Source: Diaporthe sp. PMI_573 | Lineage: Eukaryota > Ascomycota > Sordariomycetes > Diaporthales > Diaporthaceae | DNA length: 64,000 bases | NCBI GenBank assembly: GCA_021399435.1 | Contig: JAJTUP010000027.1 | Location: 620,001 to 684,000 of the forward strand | Direction of reading: 5' to 3' | Shown: one piece after another, positions 1-11,859 of the stretch | Numbering within the stretch: the first letter of the stretch is position 1 | Layout: every line of letters begins with the position of its first letter | Program-made: the position numbers and the translations under genes | Notes under the pieces: generated by a model | What the model was told of the DNA's origin: nothing | Seen by the model: only the letters and a program-made list of their open reading frames with translations | Databases searched by the model: none

Positions 1-1344
1 CATCGGCGGTCCACCACTTCATTCCGCAGGAAATAGTTGACGTCCCGTCTGTACAGCTCGCAGCTGCCGCCCTCGCACTGGTGGTGAGCAGCGTCATGAT
101 GTTGTCCTTGACGCTGGGTACCAGCACCGCAGTTTTCCCCATCCACCTTGACAGGCTGCTCTTGAAGCTCGTCTGGTCCAAGTCGCACTCCGATGTGACT
201 TCACATTTCTGTTCATACATGACGCCCGTGGCGTTATTTGTCGGTGGGGAGAAGAAGGTCGCATTTGCCGCGGCCACCAGTCCAGCCACTCGCGATCCCC
301 AGATAACCTGCTGCTCCGGGAACCCCAGAGCTCCGTTGTATGCATACATGTTGGCAGCACCCATCATCTGCAGCATTCGGAATCAGCTATCAAAGGACCA
401 AGGGAGTAGTTTCGTACAAATCAGGGGAGAGAATAGATCACAATGTGGCCGTGGCCTGTTTCAGAGCCAGCAGTGTGACAAGTTCTTTGAGCCATATGCC
501 ACAGAGGGGAGAAGTTTCTTCTGGAGGGGGTTAAGATTGTATCCAGAAAGCTGCTTACATATGTGGCAACATTATAGCTCCACTGGTCCGCGGACATGCC
601 GGTGCAGTTGTCGGTACCCTCATCAGACGCGCCATCGAAGACATTGAACTGTGGCCCGACGAGCCCGACCGCGGCAGACCAGTCCCAGATCTTCGCGGCC
701 CACTCAGCGTAGGTCACATTGCCCGTATACCTGGCCAGCCTGGCCGAGGTTTGCAAGAACCCCCCGTTGGTCACAGCGTTCTTATAGAAGTAGCCGTTCG
801 CGGTCTTGGTGTACTGCCACTTCAGACCTCCACCGCATGTCGGGCTGTCAGCCTCCCACCTCCGGGCGAAGGCGTTGAAGGCATTCTCGGCGATGTTCAC
901 CCACGATGGAGCACCATCGACGGCTGTGAAATTGTACTCCATCGCAGTAAGCGCATTGTACACCCAGTACATCTGGTCGTCGTTGGCCTCCCAGCCTTGC
1001 TGCTCCGCTGGGGCGAAGTCGAAGTTTGAGCCGAGATTCTCGGATATGGCGGCCAGGAGAGCCGTCTGATACTGCGTGTCCTTGGTGTACACGGTGTAGT
1101 CCAACAGGCCGTTCCAGCCCGAGCCCGAGAGCCACCAGTACCAAGGCTGCGGTTGGTTAAAGTCCCCGGCTGTAGATGCGTTATTGTAATAATTTTTGAA
1201 CAGGCCCGAGGCGACCGTTGACGCGGCCGCGGAGATGGAGGCCGTGTCGGCGGTGTCAAGCTCGACCGCGAATGTCGAGCCCGCGAGCAACAGCGACATG
1301 GCAACTGCTGACGGGGAAGAAAAGAATGAAAGCCTCCGGCCCAT
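1..1344 (-). CDS. GH76 alpha-1,6-mannanase, DFG5/DCW1-like (3' end outside window)
   Basis: Secreted glycoside hydrolase family 76 protein. The family cleaves or transfers alpha-1,6-mannan, and Dfg5/Dcw1 members act in cell-wall assembly. Exon 1 is 1344..559 (262 codons) and exon 2 runs from 367 to beyond base 1; the 191-nt phase-0 intron 558..368 is introner copy A. The N terminus is hydrophobic (residues about 11-27), consistent with a signal peptide. The family catalytic Asp pair is seen as ANDDQMYW (D122, D123), with GGGLKWQ and DQWSYNVATY further on. Across the intron the reading continues SYNVATY-MMGAANMYAYN, then a run typical of GH76 (WGSRVAGL, KCEVTSECDLDQTSFKSSLSRW). Without splicing the frame would run into intron sequence and stop after 307 codons. 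A TATATA lies about 145 nt upstream. Any GPI signal would lie outside the window. Confidence 0.9.
368..558 (-). repeat. Introner-like element, copy A (intron in GH76 gene)
   Basis: A 191-nt phase-0 intron starting GTAAGCAGCTTTC and ending AATGCTGCAG. It is homologous end to end to the introns at 52600-52782, 56034-56220 and 5457-5645. Host exons flanking it read ...GCCACATAT and ATGATGGGT.... The branch site is a weakened CTGAT where the other copies have CTGAC. Exon reading on both sides fits GH76 without gap. Confidence 0.85.
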
Positions 1345-2578
1345 TTTGCGGAGTATGGTTCAAAGAATGAAAGAGTGAGTGAACGAATAAACGACAGTTA
1401 GGACACACAGGCAGCACACGCGAGGAAGAGAAGGGTGGAACCTCACCAACCTGCCCTCCTCACCAATGCGCAGCCTGCTGGCCAGCTATATACATGCAGC
1501 ACTGCCCATCCTGTGCATATTTCCCCGCTGATTTCCCACGCCTTGTTTCCAGGAACCAAGAAGCTAAAACAAAGATTGCCCCCCAAATGCTACCCTCCGC
1601 CCCGCGCGCGGGCGATCGACCACGGAGGTAAATTACTCGGTGTGGTGCCCAAAGTAGAAGCTGGAGACCGTCAGGGGCTCCGGGATTGGCCAATGGGGAG
1701 AATGCCCCAATCTAAATTAGGTTCTCGGTATGCTTAATACTAGTGCATACACAGTAGAAGTCTTCGCCTTGTTGGGGCCAGAGGCATGTGGTGACTACGC
1801 CGGAAGTGCTGTCTTATCTCGCATCATTATTAGCCGACAATGCTGTCGATTCTATGCTTTCACCGCCAAAGTCGATGACCTCTCGTCGCCGAGAGTGCGT
1901 GGCAGTTGTTTCCTGCAACGTGATTGCGCTGGTTAGCACCGGAATGACGGGGGCCAATGCGCAGAGCAAGCACCGTCCCCGGACTTCAGGGGTAAAAAAG
2001 TCATGGGATGGCACTCGTTGCTTGGCGACAGGCGACTCCTAGGCCAAGCTGGTTGTTTGAAACGTGCCCAAGAGAGCCTTTGAATCGTATATATGATTAT
2101 ACAAGAAACCAATTGGAAGGCATTTAGCAATGAAAATAGGAGTCGTTTGAGGCTGAGTTGATGTCTCTCCATTCATTGTTCGGTCGACATCAGCAGCCAC
2201 AGGAGAGACACCGTGGCACGGGACCTGCGATTCGAGGTCGGGAATCGTGAGGTCCATACTTGTGCTGGGGTGGCGCATGAAAGAACGAACATATAATGTT
2301 TGCGTATCATTTGGCGCGAACTCATGGATCTCGAGTTCGAAGCAGTCTGTTTGCCCATCGCACTGCAGGCACCGAGACGTGGTTGGGTGGACCCCAGGGT
2401 TATACCCTGAGTCTGGTCTGGCCTGGCTCGTGCGCTCCTACCAAACTCGGACGCGGAAGCAGTAAATTTCAGTGCTTCCCTTGGCTTTGAAAAGCGTCGT
2501 CACGCCCGCCCGCCGCCAACCTCATCACCGACTGCTGCCCTTTTGTGCATCGAATAGTATCTCCGGGGGCAGGAAAAC
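1345..2578. promoter_or_regulatory. Divergent intergenic region between GH76 and IPI3
   Basis: Shared upstream region of two divergent genes. TATATA at 1487-1492 is placed about 145 nt upstream of the minus-strand GH76 start and is the only clear core-promoter motif. No convincing coding sequence is seen; the short ORFs lack conserved features. Confidence 0.4.
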
Positions 2579-3963
2579 ATGTTGGCCGAGGAGTTCTTCT
2601 CGTCCATCAGTGGGCCGCCGTTGTCCAGCAACACGGCCATTGCTAAGGACGTTGGGATTTATACGCACTCTTTGTGGCCAACCTTCGCTGCAAAGTCGGC
2701 ATTCAAGAAGAGCTCAACTCCGCCAAACTGTCTTGCCGCAAACAAGACACACGTGTTTGCCGCCCAGCACGAGAAGGCTTATGTCCATGTCTACTCACGC
2801 CTTCGTGGCAATCAGGAGGCTTTTGTGGCTCTCCCCGAGAGGATAAGATGCTTGACGCTGGCCGGCGACGTTCTCATTCTGGGGACCGTCGAGGGCAGGA
2901 TCATGCTGTGGGAGGTAGGTTCTCTACGGTACAGCATTTACACAACAGCTTTGATCCACTTTGCTGACATTATCTGCAGACATGTACAGGTAGATTGGTG
3001 TCTCTGCCTCCCTGTCACGTCCAGGCCGTGTCCTGCGTGGTAGCTACGCCGTACCATCTCCTGACCGCCTCCGACGACTCCAACATCCATGTGTGGAGCC
3101 TCGCCCAGCTTCTGGAGCTTGACAGCAACGAGGAGCGTGAGCCTGTCGTCAGCTTCTCCAACCACAGAGGTGCCATAACCGCCATCGCAGCATCATCTGG
3201 CGACAGCGAAGAGACAAGCCTCTGCGTGTCCGCAAGCAAGGACAAGACGTGCATTGTCTGGAACTATCGGACTGGTGCAGTCCTCCGCACACTGTTGTTC
3301 CCTGCTTCGCCCCTGTGTGTTGCACTTGACCCCTACTCGAAAGGGGTTTTCGTGTCTGCAGATAATGGCTCCATTTTCTCTGTTGAGTTTTTCGGTCCAA
3401 AGCCGCTGCTGGGACTCAAGAGTGAGGAATCGTCTACTGTCGTGCAGGTCACATCGCCTTTTTGTGTTGCGCCATCAGAATCCGGGCCTGCGTCTTGTCT
3501 AGGATTAACCTACGATGGCACGGTTCTTCTGTCTGGGCATCCCAAGGGACAGATCCATGCGTGGAGCATAACCGACAAACAGGCAAGCAGTGGCGCAAAG
3601 GAGCTTACGAACTTGAACGCTGCCGTCACAAACATAATCTTGGACCCGCCGCTGTCGCGCGGCAGCAGGCCCACCAAAGCGTGGAATATTGTCAAACCGT
3701 CTCAAGTCCAGCGTGCGTACACAATTACCGCCCAGTTTGAGGCTGACCTCAGATCTGAGACGCGATTCCACGCAATGCTCAAAACGCCAGGTTTCTCGGA
3801 CGAGACTCTCGAAAGTGCCACATCTGCTTTTCTGCAGCCGGCAGACGAGAATCTCAGCGACCAAGTGTCGCGCGCCATGGACGAAGACTTGGAGATCTTC
3901 AGACAGCAAGATTCGTCGAGCAAAGATATGGTTTTTCGTTTGCCCTTTGCCAAGACCACGTAG
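2579..3963 (+). CDS. IPI3: WD40 pre-rRNA processing protein Ipi3 (Rix1 complex)
   Basis: Two exons, 2579..2914 and 2980..3963, joined in phase 0 across a 65-nt intron (GTAGGT...CTGCAG, branch GCTGAC); 439 aa. Ipi3 forms the Rix1 complex with Rix1 and Ipi1 in the nucleus, acting in 60S ribosome maturation and ITS2 processing. WD40 signatures are visible as SDDSNIHVWS, SKDKTCIVWN and GHPKGQIHAWSI, with the family-typical LWE-TCTGRL...HVQAVSC at the splice junction and a charged C-terminal tail (DEDLEIFRQQ). It is slightly shorter than the yeast protein, as is usual in filamentous fungi. The start is the first in-frame ATG after a purine-rich leader. Other WD40 proteins are possible, but the C-terminal region fits Ipi3 best. 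Confidence 0.88.
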
Positions 3964-4709
3964 GGCTCAAGATCTCAGCGGATTACCGGGATGCACCTCC
4001 GTTTCAGGTACGCGTTTGGGGCTTCTCTAGCCCTCCCGCTCCAGGGGTCCCGAGCTCCCGAGCTCCGTGTCGAACCCCACCCGCTCCCGGCACTCGGTGC
4101 CTCGAAATGGCTGCCCATTGGAAAGCTACCAAGGCAACCACCCAGGCCCTGGCCCGAACTTGGACATACAACTGGTCGATAACGGCTCGTGATTGCGCAT
4201 AAACCGGCCCACGCGGCAGAAACAGGACCTGTCCGTGCCCCAGTCACTCGCTGTCGTTGAATACAGACCTAGGCAGGCAGTCTGCAACGTGGGTGTGCCG
4301 GAAATGTTTGATGTACTCGACCCGGACGTCGACACAGCTGTGGCTGATGGCCTCATCCCGTCGATCATTGATCACATGTAAGCTTCCTTGGGAAGCTTGA
4401 CGAGTGGATCATCTGAATATTGGTTTCCAGGTGCGAGATGGCTCGACACGGGCCCCAGATTGCTGTAAACCAGGGATGTCGGGCGTCGTCTACCTTGTAG
4501 TTACGAGATTCGACACCGGTTCATAGTCGGAGAAGGGTCTAACATGGCTCGTGGAATACGGTTTCAGTCGTGGGCCGACCAGAGAGCCCCTGGACGGGGC
4601 ATCTCAGAACTGAGATGGGCCGACAGCAATATGAACCAAGATTCCCAAGAGCCTGCCAAACTTGCCCTCTCCTCCTCTTCTGGACTTTGGACGACCTGGT
4701 GTGGCCAAG
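3964..4709. other. IPI3-sedolisin intergenic region
   Basis: No supported gene. It holds a perfect 8-bp inverted repeat with a 3-nt loop (AAGCTTCC-TTG-GGAAGCTT, 4380-4398) and short GC-rich repeats (CCGAGCTC twice near 4050-4065). It presumably includes the IPI3 3' UTR and the sedolisin promoter. Confidence 0.4.
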
Positions 4710-6950
4710 ATGCGGTTCAGCGTCCTCACGAGCATACTGTCTGCCCTGGCGGCAGCAGTCGACGCGACCCCGCTGCGGCCGAGGACAATTAATCATGTTG
4801 TGCACGAGGAGAGATTGGCAGCGCGAAGCAGCTGGTCGAAGGCGCACCGCCTCCACGCCGCCGCGAACCTCCCAGTCCGGATAGGTCTTACACAGCAGAA
4901 CCTTCATCGAGCTGAGGATCTCGTATACGATGTATCCCACCCAGAGTCTCCCAACTACGGCAAGCACTGGTCGCCCGAGAAGATTATTTTCATGTTCAAG
5001 CCGAAACAGGAGGCCGTTGACTCGGTGTTGGAATGGCTACAGATGGAAGGAATCCATCCGAGTAGGATAAAGATGTCGGCATCCAAGAGCTGGATCACTT
5101 TCAACGCGACGGTACGAGAGATGGAACAGATGCTGAGGGCAGAGTACCACGTCTACAAGCACTCGACCGTGGCGAACACTCACCACATAGCTTGTGACAA
5201 GTATCACATACCCGAGCATCTGGTGGAGCATGTCGATTTCATAACGCCTACGGTACATTTTGATCAGCGCGTGGGACAGGGTCGGAAGAACAGACATGAG
5301 GACCTCCCGGAGAATGCCATTTCGGAGCTCAAGAAAAGGTCTGCAGAACTGCAAAAACGGCAGCGACCCGAGAAGGGCATTGTCGGCAAGCCCGACGACA
5401 GCAGCAACCCGAAGCAGGGTGCCTTCGTCGACAATGCCTTGATGGACCTGTCACAAGTAAGCAGCTTCTCGATACAATTTTAGCCCCTTCAAGAAGCAAG
5501 TTCTGCCAAATGTGGCCAGTGCCTCAAAGAACTTATCACACTACTGGTTTTGAGACAGGCTATGGCCACCTTGTGGCTCAGTCCTTAACTTATTGGCATG
5601 AAGCTACTTCTTTGTTTCGTTGACAGCTGACTCTGAATGCTGTAGTGCGATTCCATGATCACACCAGCCTGCCTGCGAGCTCTCTACGCAACGCCACCGG
5701 GCAGCCTGTCGGCCAGCAATAACACCCTTGGCATCGTTGAGTACACCCCACAGGCTTTTCTTCAGTCGGATTTAGATATGTACTTCAAAGAGTTCGAGCC
5801 TCAATTGAATGGGAAGTCGCCAATCGTGACGCTGCTCGACAACGGCGTCGTCCAAAACACGAATCAGAGCTTCCAATTCAACGGCGAGTCGGCGCTGGAT
5901 CTGGAATTCGCCATGGCCCTGATCTATCCGCAGCAGGCCACCTTGTACCAGGTCGGCGATCTCGTCCAGAGCGCAAGCTTCAACAACTTCCTGGACGGCA
6001 TCGACGGCAGCTACTGTCAGTTCGAGGGCGGGGACTCCAAGGATCCCAACATTGACGGCCAATATCCAGACCAAGTCAATTGCGGCACGACCAAACCCAC
6101 CAATGTATTATCCACTAGCTACGGCTTTAACGAGGCTGATCTGGGTATCAAATACGAGAAACGCCAATGTGATGAGTACATGAAGTTGGCACTGCAGGGT
6201 GTGACCGTTATTTACTCATCGGGCGACTCCGGAGTGGCAGGCAACGGAGACCAGTGCATTGATCCAGCCACCGGAGCATACAATAATGGGTCTAGCGGAA
6301 TGTTCAACCCATCCTTCCCCGGGGGCTGCCCGTGGGTGACGTCTGTCGGCGCAACTCAGATCCTGAACGGGTCGACTGTGAGGACCCCCGAGAGTGCTTG
6401 TGAGCGGGTTATCTTCTCTGGCGGGGGGTTCTCAAACGTCTTCGCGATGCCATCGTCCAGGAGAAGGCAATCGGCACCTACTTTGCCGAACACGCGCCGC
6501 CGTACGGCGCAGACCGTTTCAACAACTCGAAGGTGGTGAGGGGCTTCCCAGACGTCAGTGCGAACGGCGCCAACTATGTCACGGCTGTGAACGGTCGTTT
6601 CTCGCTGTCCTTTGGTACATCAGGTTAGTCCCATGTCTCCTGCCCTCCCTGTGACTGGTGATTAAAATCCTGGACTCACGCGAAAAAAAAAAAAAATAGC
6701 TTCCGCCCCCGTTTTTGCGTCAATAATCACCATGGTGAATGAGAAGCGCATCCAGGCCGGCAAGGGCCCTGTCGGATTCGTAAACCCAGCGCTGTACGCC
6801 AATCCGCAAGTCCTTAACGACGTGACTAACGGCAAAAACCCGGGCTGCGGGACGGACGGTTTCTCGGCTGTCCAGGGATGGGATCCGTTGACGGGGCTCG
6901 GGACGCCGAATTACCCACAGCTGGAGGCTTTATTCATGACTCTTCCCTGA
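4710..6950 (+). CDS. Secreted sedolisin / tripeptidyl peptidase (S53), with internal frame break
   Basis: Serine-carboxyl peptidase acting at acidic pH outside the cell. Exons: 4710..5456, 5646..6623 and 6700..6950. Start chosen at 4710 (MRFSVLTSILSALAAA, signal peptide) rather than an in-frame ATG 48 nt upstream. Residues about 30-180 are the pro-domain. Catalytic Glu and Asp lie in GESALDLEF (about E330 and D334), the oxyanion Asp in SSGDSGVAG (about D443), and the nucleophile in SFGTSASAP, rebuilt exactly across intron 2. Intron 1 (189 nt) is introner copy D. Intron 2 (76 nt) ends in a run of 14 A before TAG. Near 6447-6449 the frame shifts: FSNVFAM is followed, two bases out of frame, by AIVQEKAIGTYF and then the normal family sequence. 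No intron fits there. The locus is either inactivated by a small indel or carries a sequencing error. Confidence 0.85.
5457..5645 (+). repeat. Introner-like element, copy D (intron in sedolisin gene)
   Basis: A 189-nt phase-0 intron, GTAAGCAGCTTCT... to AATGCTGTAG, the most diverged of the four homologous introns but alignable along its whole length. It keeps the CTGACTCTGAATGCTG 3' block and the central TGTGGCC...TCAAAG / TTTGAG...GGCCAC inverted repeat. Exons join as LMDLSQ-CDSMITPACLRALY, the usual sedolisin sequence. Confidence 0.85.
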
Positions 6951-8112
6951 GAGCCAGGGTACTTTGATGTACGATAAACGTGAGCGGTTGCTTTAGTGGT
7001 AGACAGGCACAGACACATTGGGCTGGAGGGAGGCGGGTTTAATGTATAGATGCTCGGGCACCGGGGCATTAGAAGGAGCGAAGTTTCCAAGGAGTATACA
7101 TAGGTGTTTCTGGGGAATTCATTCAATCATTCCGTTTTATGTTGGACTTTTTGATCCTCAAGGTGCTGGGTCACGTTCCACCCCGCCTCGGATCCTTAAT
7201 CCTACCATGTCTGCGGACCTACCTGTTAGTATTTTTGTGACCTGTGATCATACCTTGTTACCCGATCGCGCACGTGGACTTGGGATTCCCGGCAATTGGA
7301 ACCAACTTATCATGGTGCACGCCCAATTGCTCTTTTCTCAAAGGCTTCGGGGTGTGCCCTGCGAGGGCTCCATGAATAGGGCCCAGGGGCGAGACTCCAA
7401 AGCCCCATGCAGCCCCAGTCTACCTCATAAGGCACCTGAATTAATATGATGACCTTGATGGACCAGACCTGATGTGGACGGTCTCCAGTTGCAGGAGTCA
7501 CAGCAGCAGTCGACCTGATGTTATTAGCAACAGTCTTCCGAGATCGAGGATCATGCAAAATGTGTGGAATGATCCCTTCACCCAAGGTGTTCGAGGCTTT
7601 ACGTGTTTGGGCCTTTTCGGGGGCCACAGAGGCGACATTGCGTGTCTCGTCTAGGTATGTATGCAACCGTCTGGCCAACTGGCTTGTGCGGCCATGTAAG
7701 CTGATGACAGGCGGCCAATGTTCGCGACCACCATTGTCTGCACCAATTGTTTACATCCTGACTGAATGTGATACAATCGGGCCTGGTCCAAGGTCCGAAC
7801 GGCCACATTCCTCCGACTCTGATGTCCCGCGAGCTTCGTTACACAATCTGGCTGAGGCCACTCCTGCGCAGCCCACGATAGAGACGGCCACCTCGGGGGG
7901 CCACGCAATATCTCAAACTGCTTTTATATCAATCGTTTGTACCCTATCATCTATTCGGAAAGAAAGCATACTTTTTGAACTTGATAATCAACATCACTCT
8001 CGTATCTGGACCCAGCATTCATCACAGTGGTGCCCTAGCATCCTCGCTATTCTATTCAACTAATCCGAATGCATTGTGGTCTAATTTGACACGCAAGGAT
8101 CTCTCAGCAGAA
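6951..8112. other. Intergenic region, nothing recognised
   Basis: About 1.2 kb between the sedolisin and the membrane-protein gene. Short ORFs on both strands show no conserved motif, signal or plausible splice-supported gene. Confidence 0.4.
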
Positions 8113-9099
8113 ATGGCCACTCCGAGCAACGAAGTGAAGAGCCCGAGCATGGTTCTCCAAAGTTAGTGTCCTCTGATTTGACGTGCAAGTATTTTCAGTG
8201 TCGCGTTTATAATACTTACTGTTTCTACAGCAAATGCCGCCGAGTGAGTGGCCATTCTCATCCCAGTAATCAACACATACTGACAAAGTTCTGTGATTTC
8301 TGAAGACTTTTCAAAAGACATAACCCAGCAGAAGCAGTCGTCGCTGGGAAGGCGAGAAAGAAGAAGGGGGCCATCACCGGTGTATTTGTGTTGTGGCCTC
8401 TGTCAGCATTGGTTTGTGCCTGTCTTCTCGTCCTATTCCCGCTCCCGGGAGCCGCTTCGCTGATATCCATGTGCCGACTCCAGCCCGGCAGGACCAAAGG
8501 CAGCCAGGAGCCACCGTTTGACCAGGTCGAGATTAACAATATCGGAAAATTATTCGAGCAGATCCGAAGACAGCCAAAAGACCTGGAGCCATTCAATTTC
8601 ATGGGCGAGAGTTATCGGCCGAAGGAAGAACAATGCGTGTCTCAAGAACCTCACATGCGCGGTGCAGTCTGCTTCAGCGGTTTGAAGTACAACGCGGAAG
8701 TAAGTCGACGTCTTATAACTGCCAAGCTTCTAATTTTCCTCGGCCCGCAGTATTCTTGTCCTCTTTGCATGTCTTTGTGAACCTATGCGATGAGATTCAG
8801 CCTCCTGTTGCCTCTGATTACTGGCAGCAGCCTCACGCCAATCGATTCTCGACAACTTCGCTCAGCACTTCTCCCTACTTGCTTGGTCCGTTTCACAGAT
8901 ATCACCAGAATCTGAAGCTGACATAGCTGTATAGACCAAGAAATGGAGGCAGGCGGTTTATGCGCTGATGACAGCCGACGGCTATGTTATCGTAGTGAAG
9001 ACCAAATCATTCAACGCGACGCGGGCGGCGGTAGAAGGCGGCAAAGTTCTGGCCCACAACGTACAGAATGCTGCAGTTAGGTATGCCGCAGGCCGCTAG
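8113..9099 (+). CDS. Hypothetical single-pass membrane protein, four exons
   Basis: Not recognised. Four exons, 8113..8161, 8231..8243, 8306..8699 and 8935..9099, keep one open frame of 206 aa. Exon 2 is only 13 nt. Introns begin GTTAGT, GTGAGT and GTAAGT and end CAG, AAG and TAG; the last (235 nt) has a branch-like GCTGACAT near its end. The protein has a short polar N terminus, a basic stretch (KARKKK, about residues 36-41) and one strong membrane segment (about 44-65, AITGVFVLWPLSALVCACLL). A soluble C-terminal half follows, containing DQVEINNIGKLFEQIRR, two separated cysteines and a final TADGYVIVVKTKSFNATRAA. The basic flank suggests that the N terminus is cytosolic. Gene structure is inferred from frame and splice signals only. 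Confidence 0.55.
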
Positions 9100-9535
9100 T
9101 GAGAAGATTAGTATCCGACTTGTTCGTTTTGGGGCGCATCTCTGAGTTTTAGCATGTGAGCCCGGACCATTAGGGGCTGGCATTGTGAGAATGCAGCAAC
9201 GCAAGTTCAAAGACCAGCTTGGAAGTGGCTGTGGGAAAATTCCATCATCCAATGTAGCCGCGAGACCGACAGCCCTGCAAACAAGGGACAGCAATGAATC
9301 CCAGTGAAGAGAACAGGTTGGAGCATTTGTGCGGGTTGATGCGACTCGCTGTCTTACACTGCAGGTGAATCCTCCGGATGGAGCCGGGGCTTACGGCCGC
9401 GGCGGACCGGGACTCCTCCCAGCTCCGCGCAAGCTTCCCATTTGTTCCACCAAGCCTGCCTAACGCCCGACCTCAAGCTGTGGTCCCCTCTCTCAAATCA
9501 GGGCAAAGACCACATCACAGAATCAACCGCACACC
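9100..9535. promoter_or_regulatory. Upstream region of the Zn2Cys6 gene
   Basis: Noncoding stretch between the membrane protein and the regulator. Pyrimidine-rich sequence (9430-9500) precedes the start codon, as is common in fungal leaders. No TATA box or other defined motif is evident. Confidence 0.35.
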
Positions 9536-11859
9536 ATGGCCGACACCGCGCAGCCATCCAGCCCGTCCTCTGCGACAAAGCCCCGGATCCCTTATGCCTG
9601 TGAGGCTTGCCGTGCCGCCAAGGTGAAGTGCGTCCCCAGCAACACAGCAGACATCTGCAGGCGGTAAGGGGACTCCGACTTCCTCAGTCATCATCTTGTA
9701 AGCTGCTGACCAACATATGCCTCCACCAGGTGCTCTGTCTCAAAACGCGAATGCATCTTCAAGACAGGCCCGCGGAAGAGGAGGAGGCGCGACAAGCTGT
9801 GAGTTGAGACCCAATTCCGTGTGACACGTTGATCGGATGGTTGACCCGTGTCGGCCCCCCCCCCCGACCAGTCGCCCCATCGCTAGCAGGAAGACACCGC
9901 CGCTTTCAGCCCCGTCCAGGACCTTTACTATAGATGTCCCACTGTCGGGCGGGAATGACAGTGACATGGAGCCCTCGGAGGGCTTTGACGCACTTCGGGA
10001 TGCTCATGATGCTTTCCTTGATGATCTTGTCCCCGAGGACGATCAAGGCGGAGATGCTCATACCAGCCTCTCTGGACAGGCATCCTCATCCATCAGTAGT
10101 GCAGGCAGTGGTGCAGGCACCTTCTCAGCGTCGACACCATCGGTCAGCTCCCGCTCCGTCCACGGACTCGGCAGTATTCAGCCTCAGTTCAACCTCGAAT
10201 CCGCCACGTCCCTCTTAGACTCGTTTCGGAACGGCATGCTGCACTACTTTCCCGTGATCAACCTTCCGGCCGACGCGACTGTCCAATCATTGGCCAAAGA
10301 CAAACCGTTCGTACTTCTTGCTATACTGGCGGCCGCCAGTGGGGGCAGAAGCATGCAGGGGCATAGCCTCTATGATGAGGAGTTTCGCAAAGTATTGGGC
10401 TTGAAGTTCGTCAGCGGTGGTGAGAGGACCCTCGAGTTGCTGACTGGGCTGCAAATCTATTGCGCGTGGTGAGTGCTTTGAGCTGAGTCTGCGGCTCTCA
10501 AATGATCAACGGACCCGTGAGCATCACTCTCTGAGATATCCTAGGTATCCCTTCCATTTGAGGCCTAAACAGAAGCAAGCCTCCCAGTATATTCGCATGG
10601 CAGCCGACATGGTTTTTGATCTCGAGCTTGATCAAGCGCCCGACAACTTCGACGATGCTGATTTCGAAATGGACGACAAGTTCCTAGATGGGATACGAGC
10701 CTACATAGGTTGTTACTATCTTTGTGCTAGTATTCAATCTATATGGACCAAGAAAAGTTCCCTGCCATTTGAACAGTGGACCTCGACCTGTTGTAACATC
10801 CTCGAGAGGCCGGGAAGCGGTCAAGCCTCGAAAGCTGACCAAAGCCTGGCCTGGCTCGCTCGGCTCGGTAACATTGCCGAACAGACTGCGTTATTGACCA
10901 GGCGGAATGGACAGGTGCAACATGAGCCCCAGCATGTATTGCTAATGGTCAAAGGCATGGAGGCCCAGCTGCAAGAGTGGCAGGGGCGTATGCCCGCTGA
11001 TGTATCCTCAAAGCGTAAGTAAAAGGCCAAGCCCACAGCCAAAGGCGCAGATGGAAGTGCAAAATTGACATCACATCTAGCTGTCGTCCATATTGCAAAC
11101 CTCTTCACCGAAATATTTCTCCACGGCTACACACTTCTGAGATTCCCATATTATAACACGCCAAAACAGGCCCAGCCATCGCAGGAGGCCCTCGTCGAGC
11201 CAAGTCGGCTATGGAGTTGTGCTAAAGCTTTACGCACCTGGTACGATTACCTTTTGTCTATCCCGACCTCGCAGTTCACCAATTTTTCGGCGATAGACTG
11301 GGGCCACTTCGTCGGGATGATCGTCCTCGGACTCCGGTTATCGTTCGCTCTACCAAGGGAGTGCCCCTCCTGGGACCACGCCGCGGCGCGTGAGGTAGTC
11401 AGCTTTGGGTCGTTCCTGGAGAAATTCACCCATGATGACTGCGATACTGCGATCCTGACGCCAGCTTCGAGCAAGTCAAACTCCGGCACAGACGTGCTGT
11501 CAGCAAGTAAGGTCGTGCTAGGTGTAGTCAAGCGCAAGTACGAGAAGCGTCTTGCAGCCCTGGAGAAAGCTGCTCTTATGCAGCCGCCTCACCCAGTGCC
11601 CACCGATGTTGATGCTGGGCTACGCAAGTGCCCGATGTTTGACGGGAGTCTTGATCCGTTCATAGAGACGTGGGACGATACCTTTCTGGACCCTTCGAGC
11701 CTTTTGAATGCCTCGCTCATGGGCCCTGGGCTGACTGGCGTACCCGGGGCTGGGTCGTCTTCCGATCCACAACCCATGATTTATCACGATCTCTGGGCTA
11801 CAATGACTATGGGTTGGAGCCAGGATAACTTGGAAAATATGGAATCCGATGGTCTGTAG
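9536..11859 (+). CDS. Zn2Cys6 fungal transcription factor
   Basis: Nuclear DNA-binding regulator of 680 aa. Five exons: 9536..9663, 9730..9798, 9872..10468, 10545..11014 and 11081..11859, with introns of 66, 73, 76, 66 nt all GT-AG and frame-consistent. The zinc cluster is split by intron 1: C22-x2-C25-x6-C32-x8-C41-x2-C44-x6-C51. It is followed by a basic run (PRKRRRRDK) typical of the linker. An acidic, Ser-rich segment (EDDQGGDAHTSLSGQ...) precedes the middle regulatory domain, which starts around LLDSFRNGMLHYFPVINLP and resembles the fungal-specific transcription factor domain. Intron 2 holds a run of about ten C. Target genes cannot be inferred; the nearest enzyme is the carboxylesterase 2.1 kb downstream. 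Confidence 0.92.
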
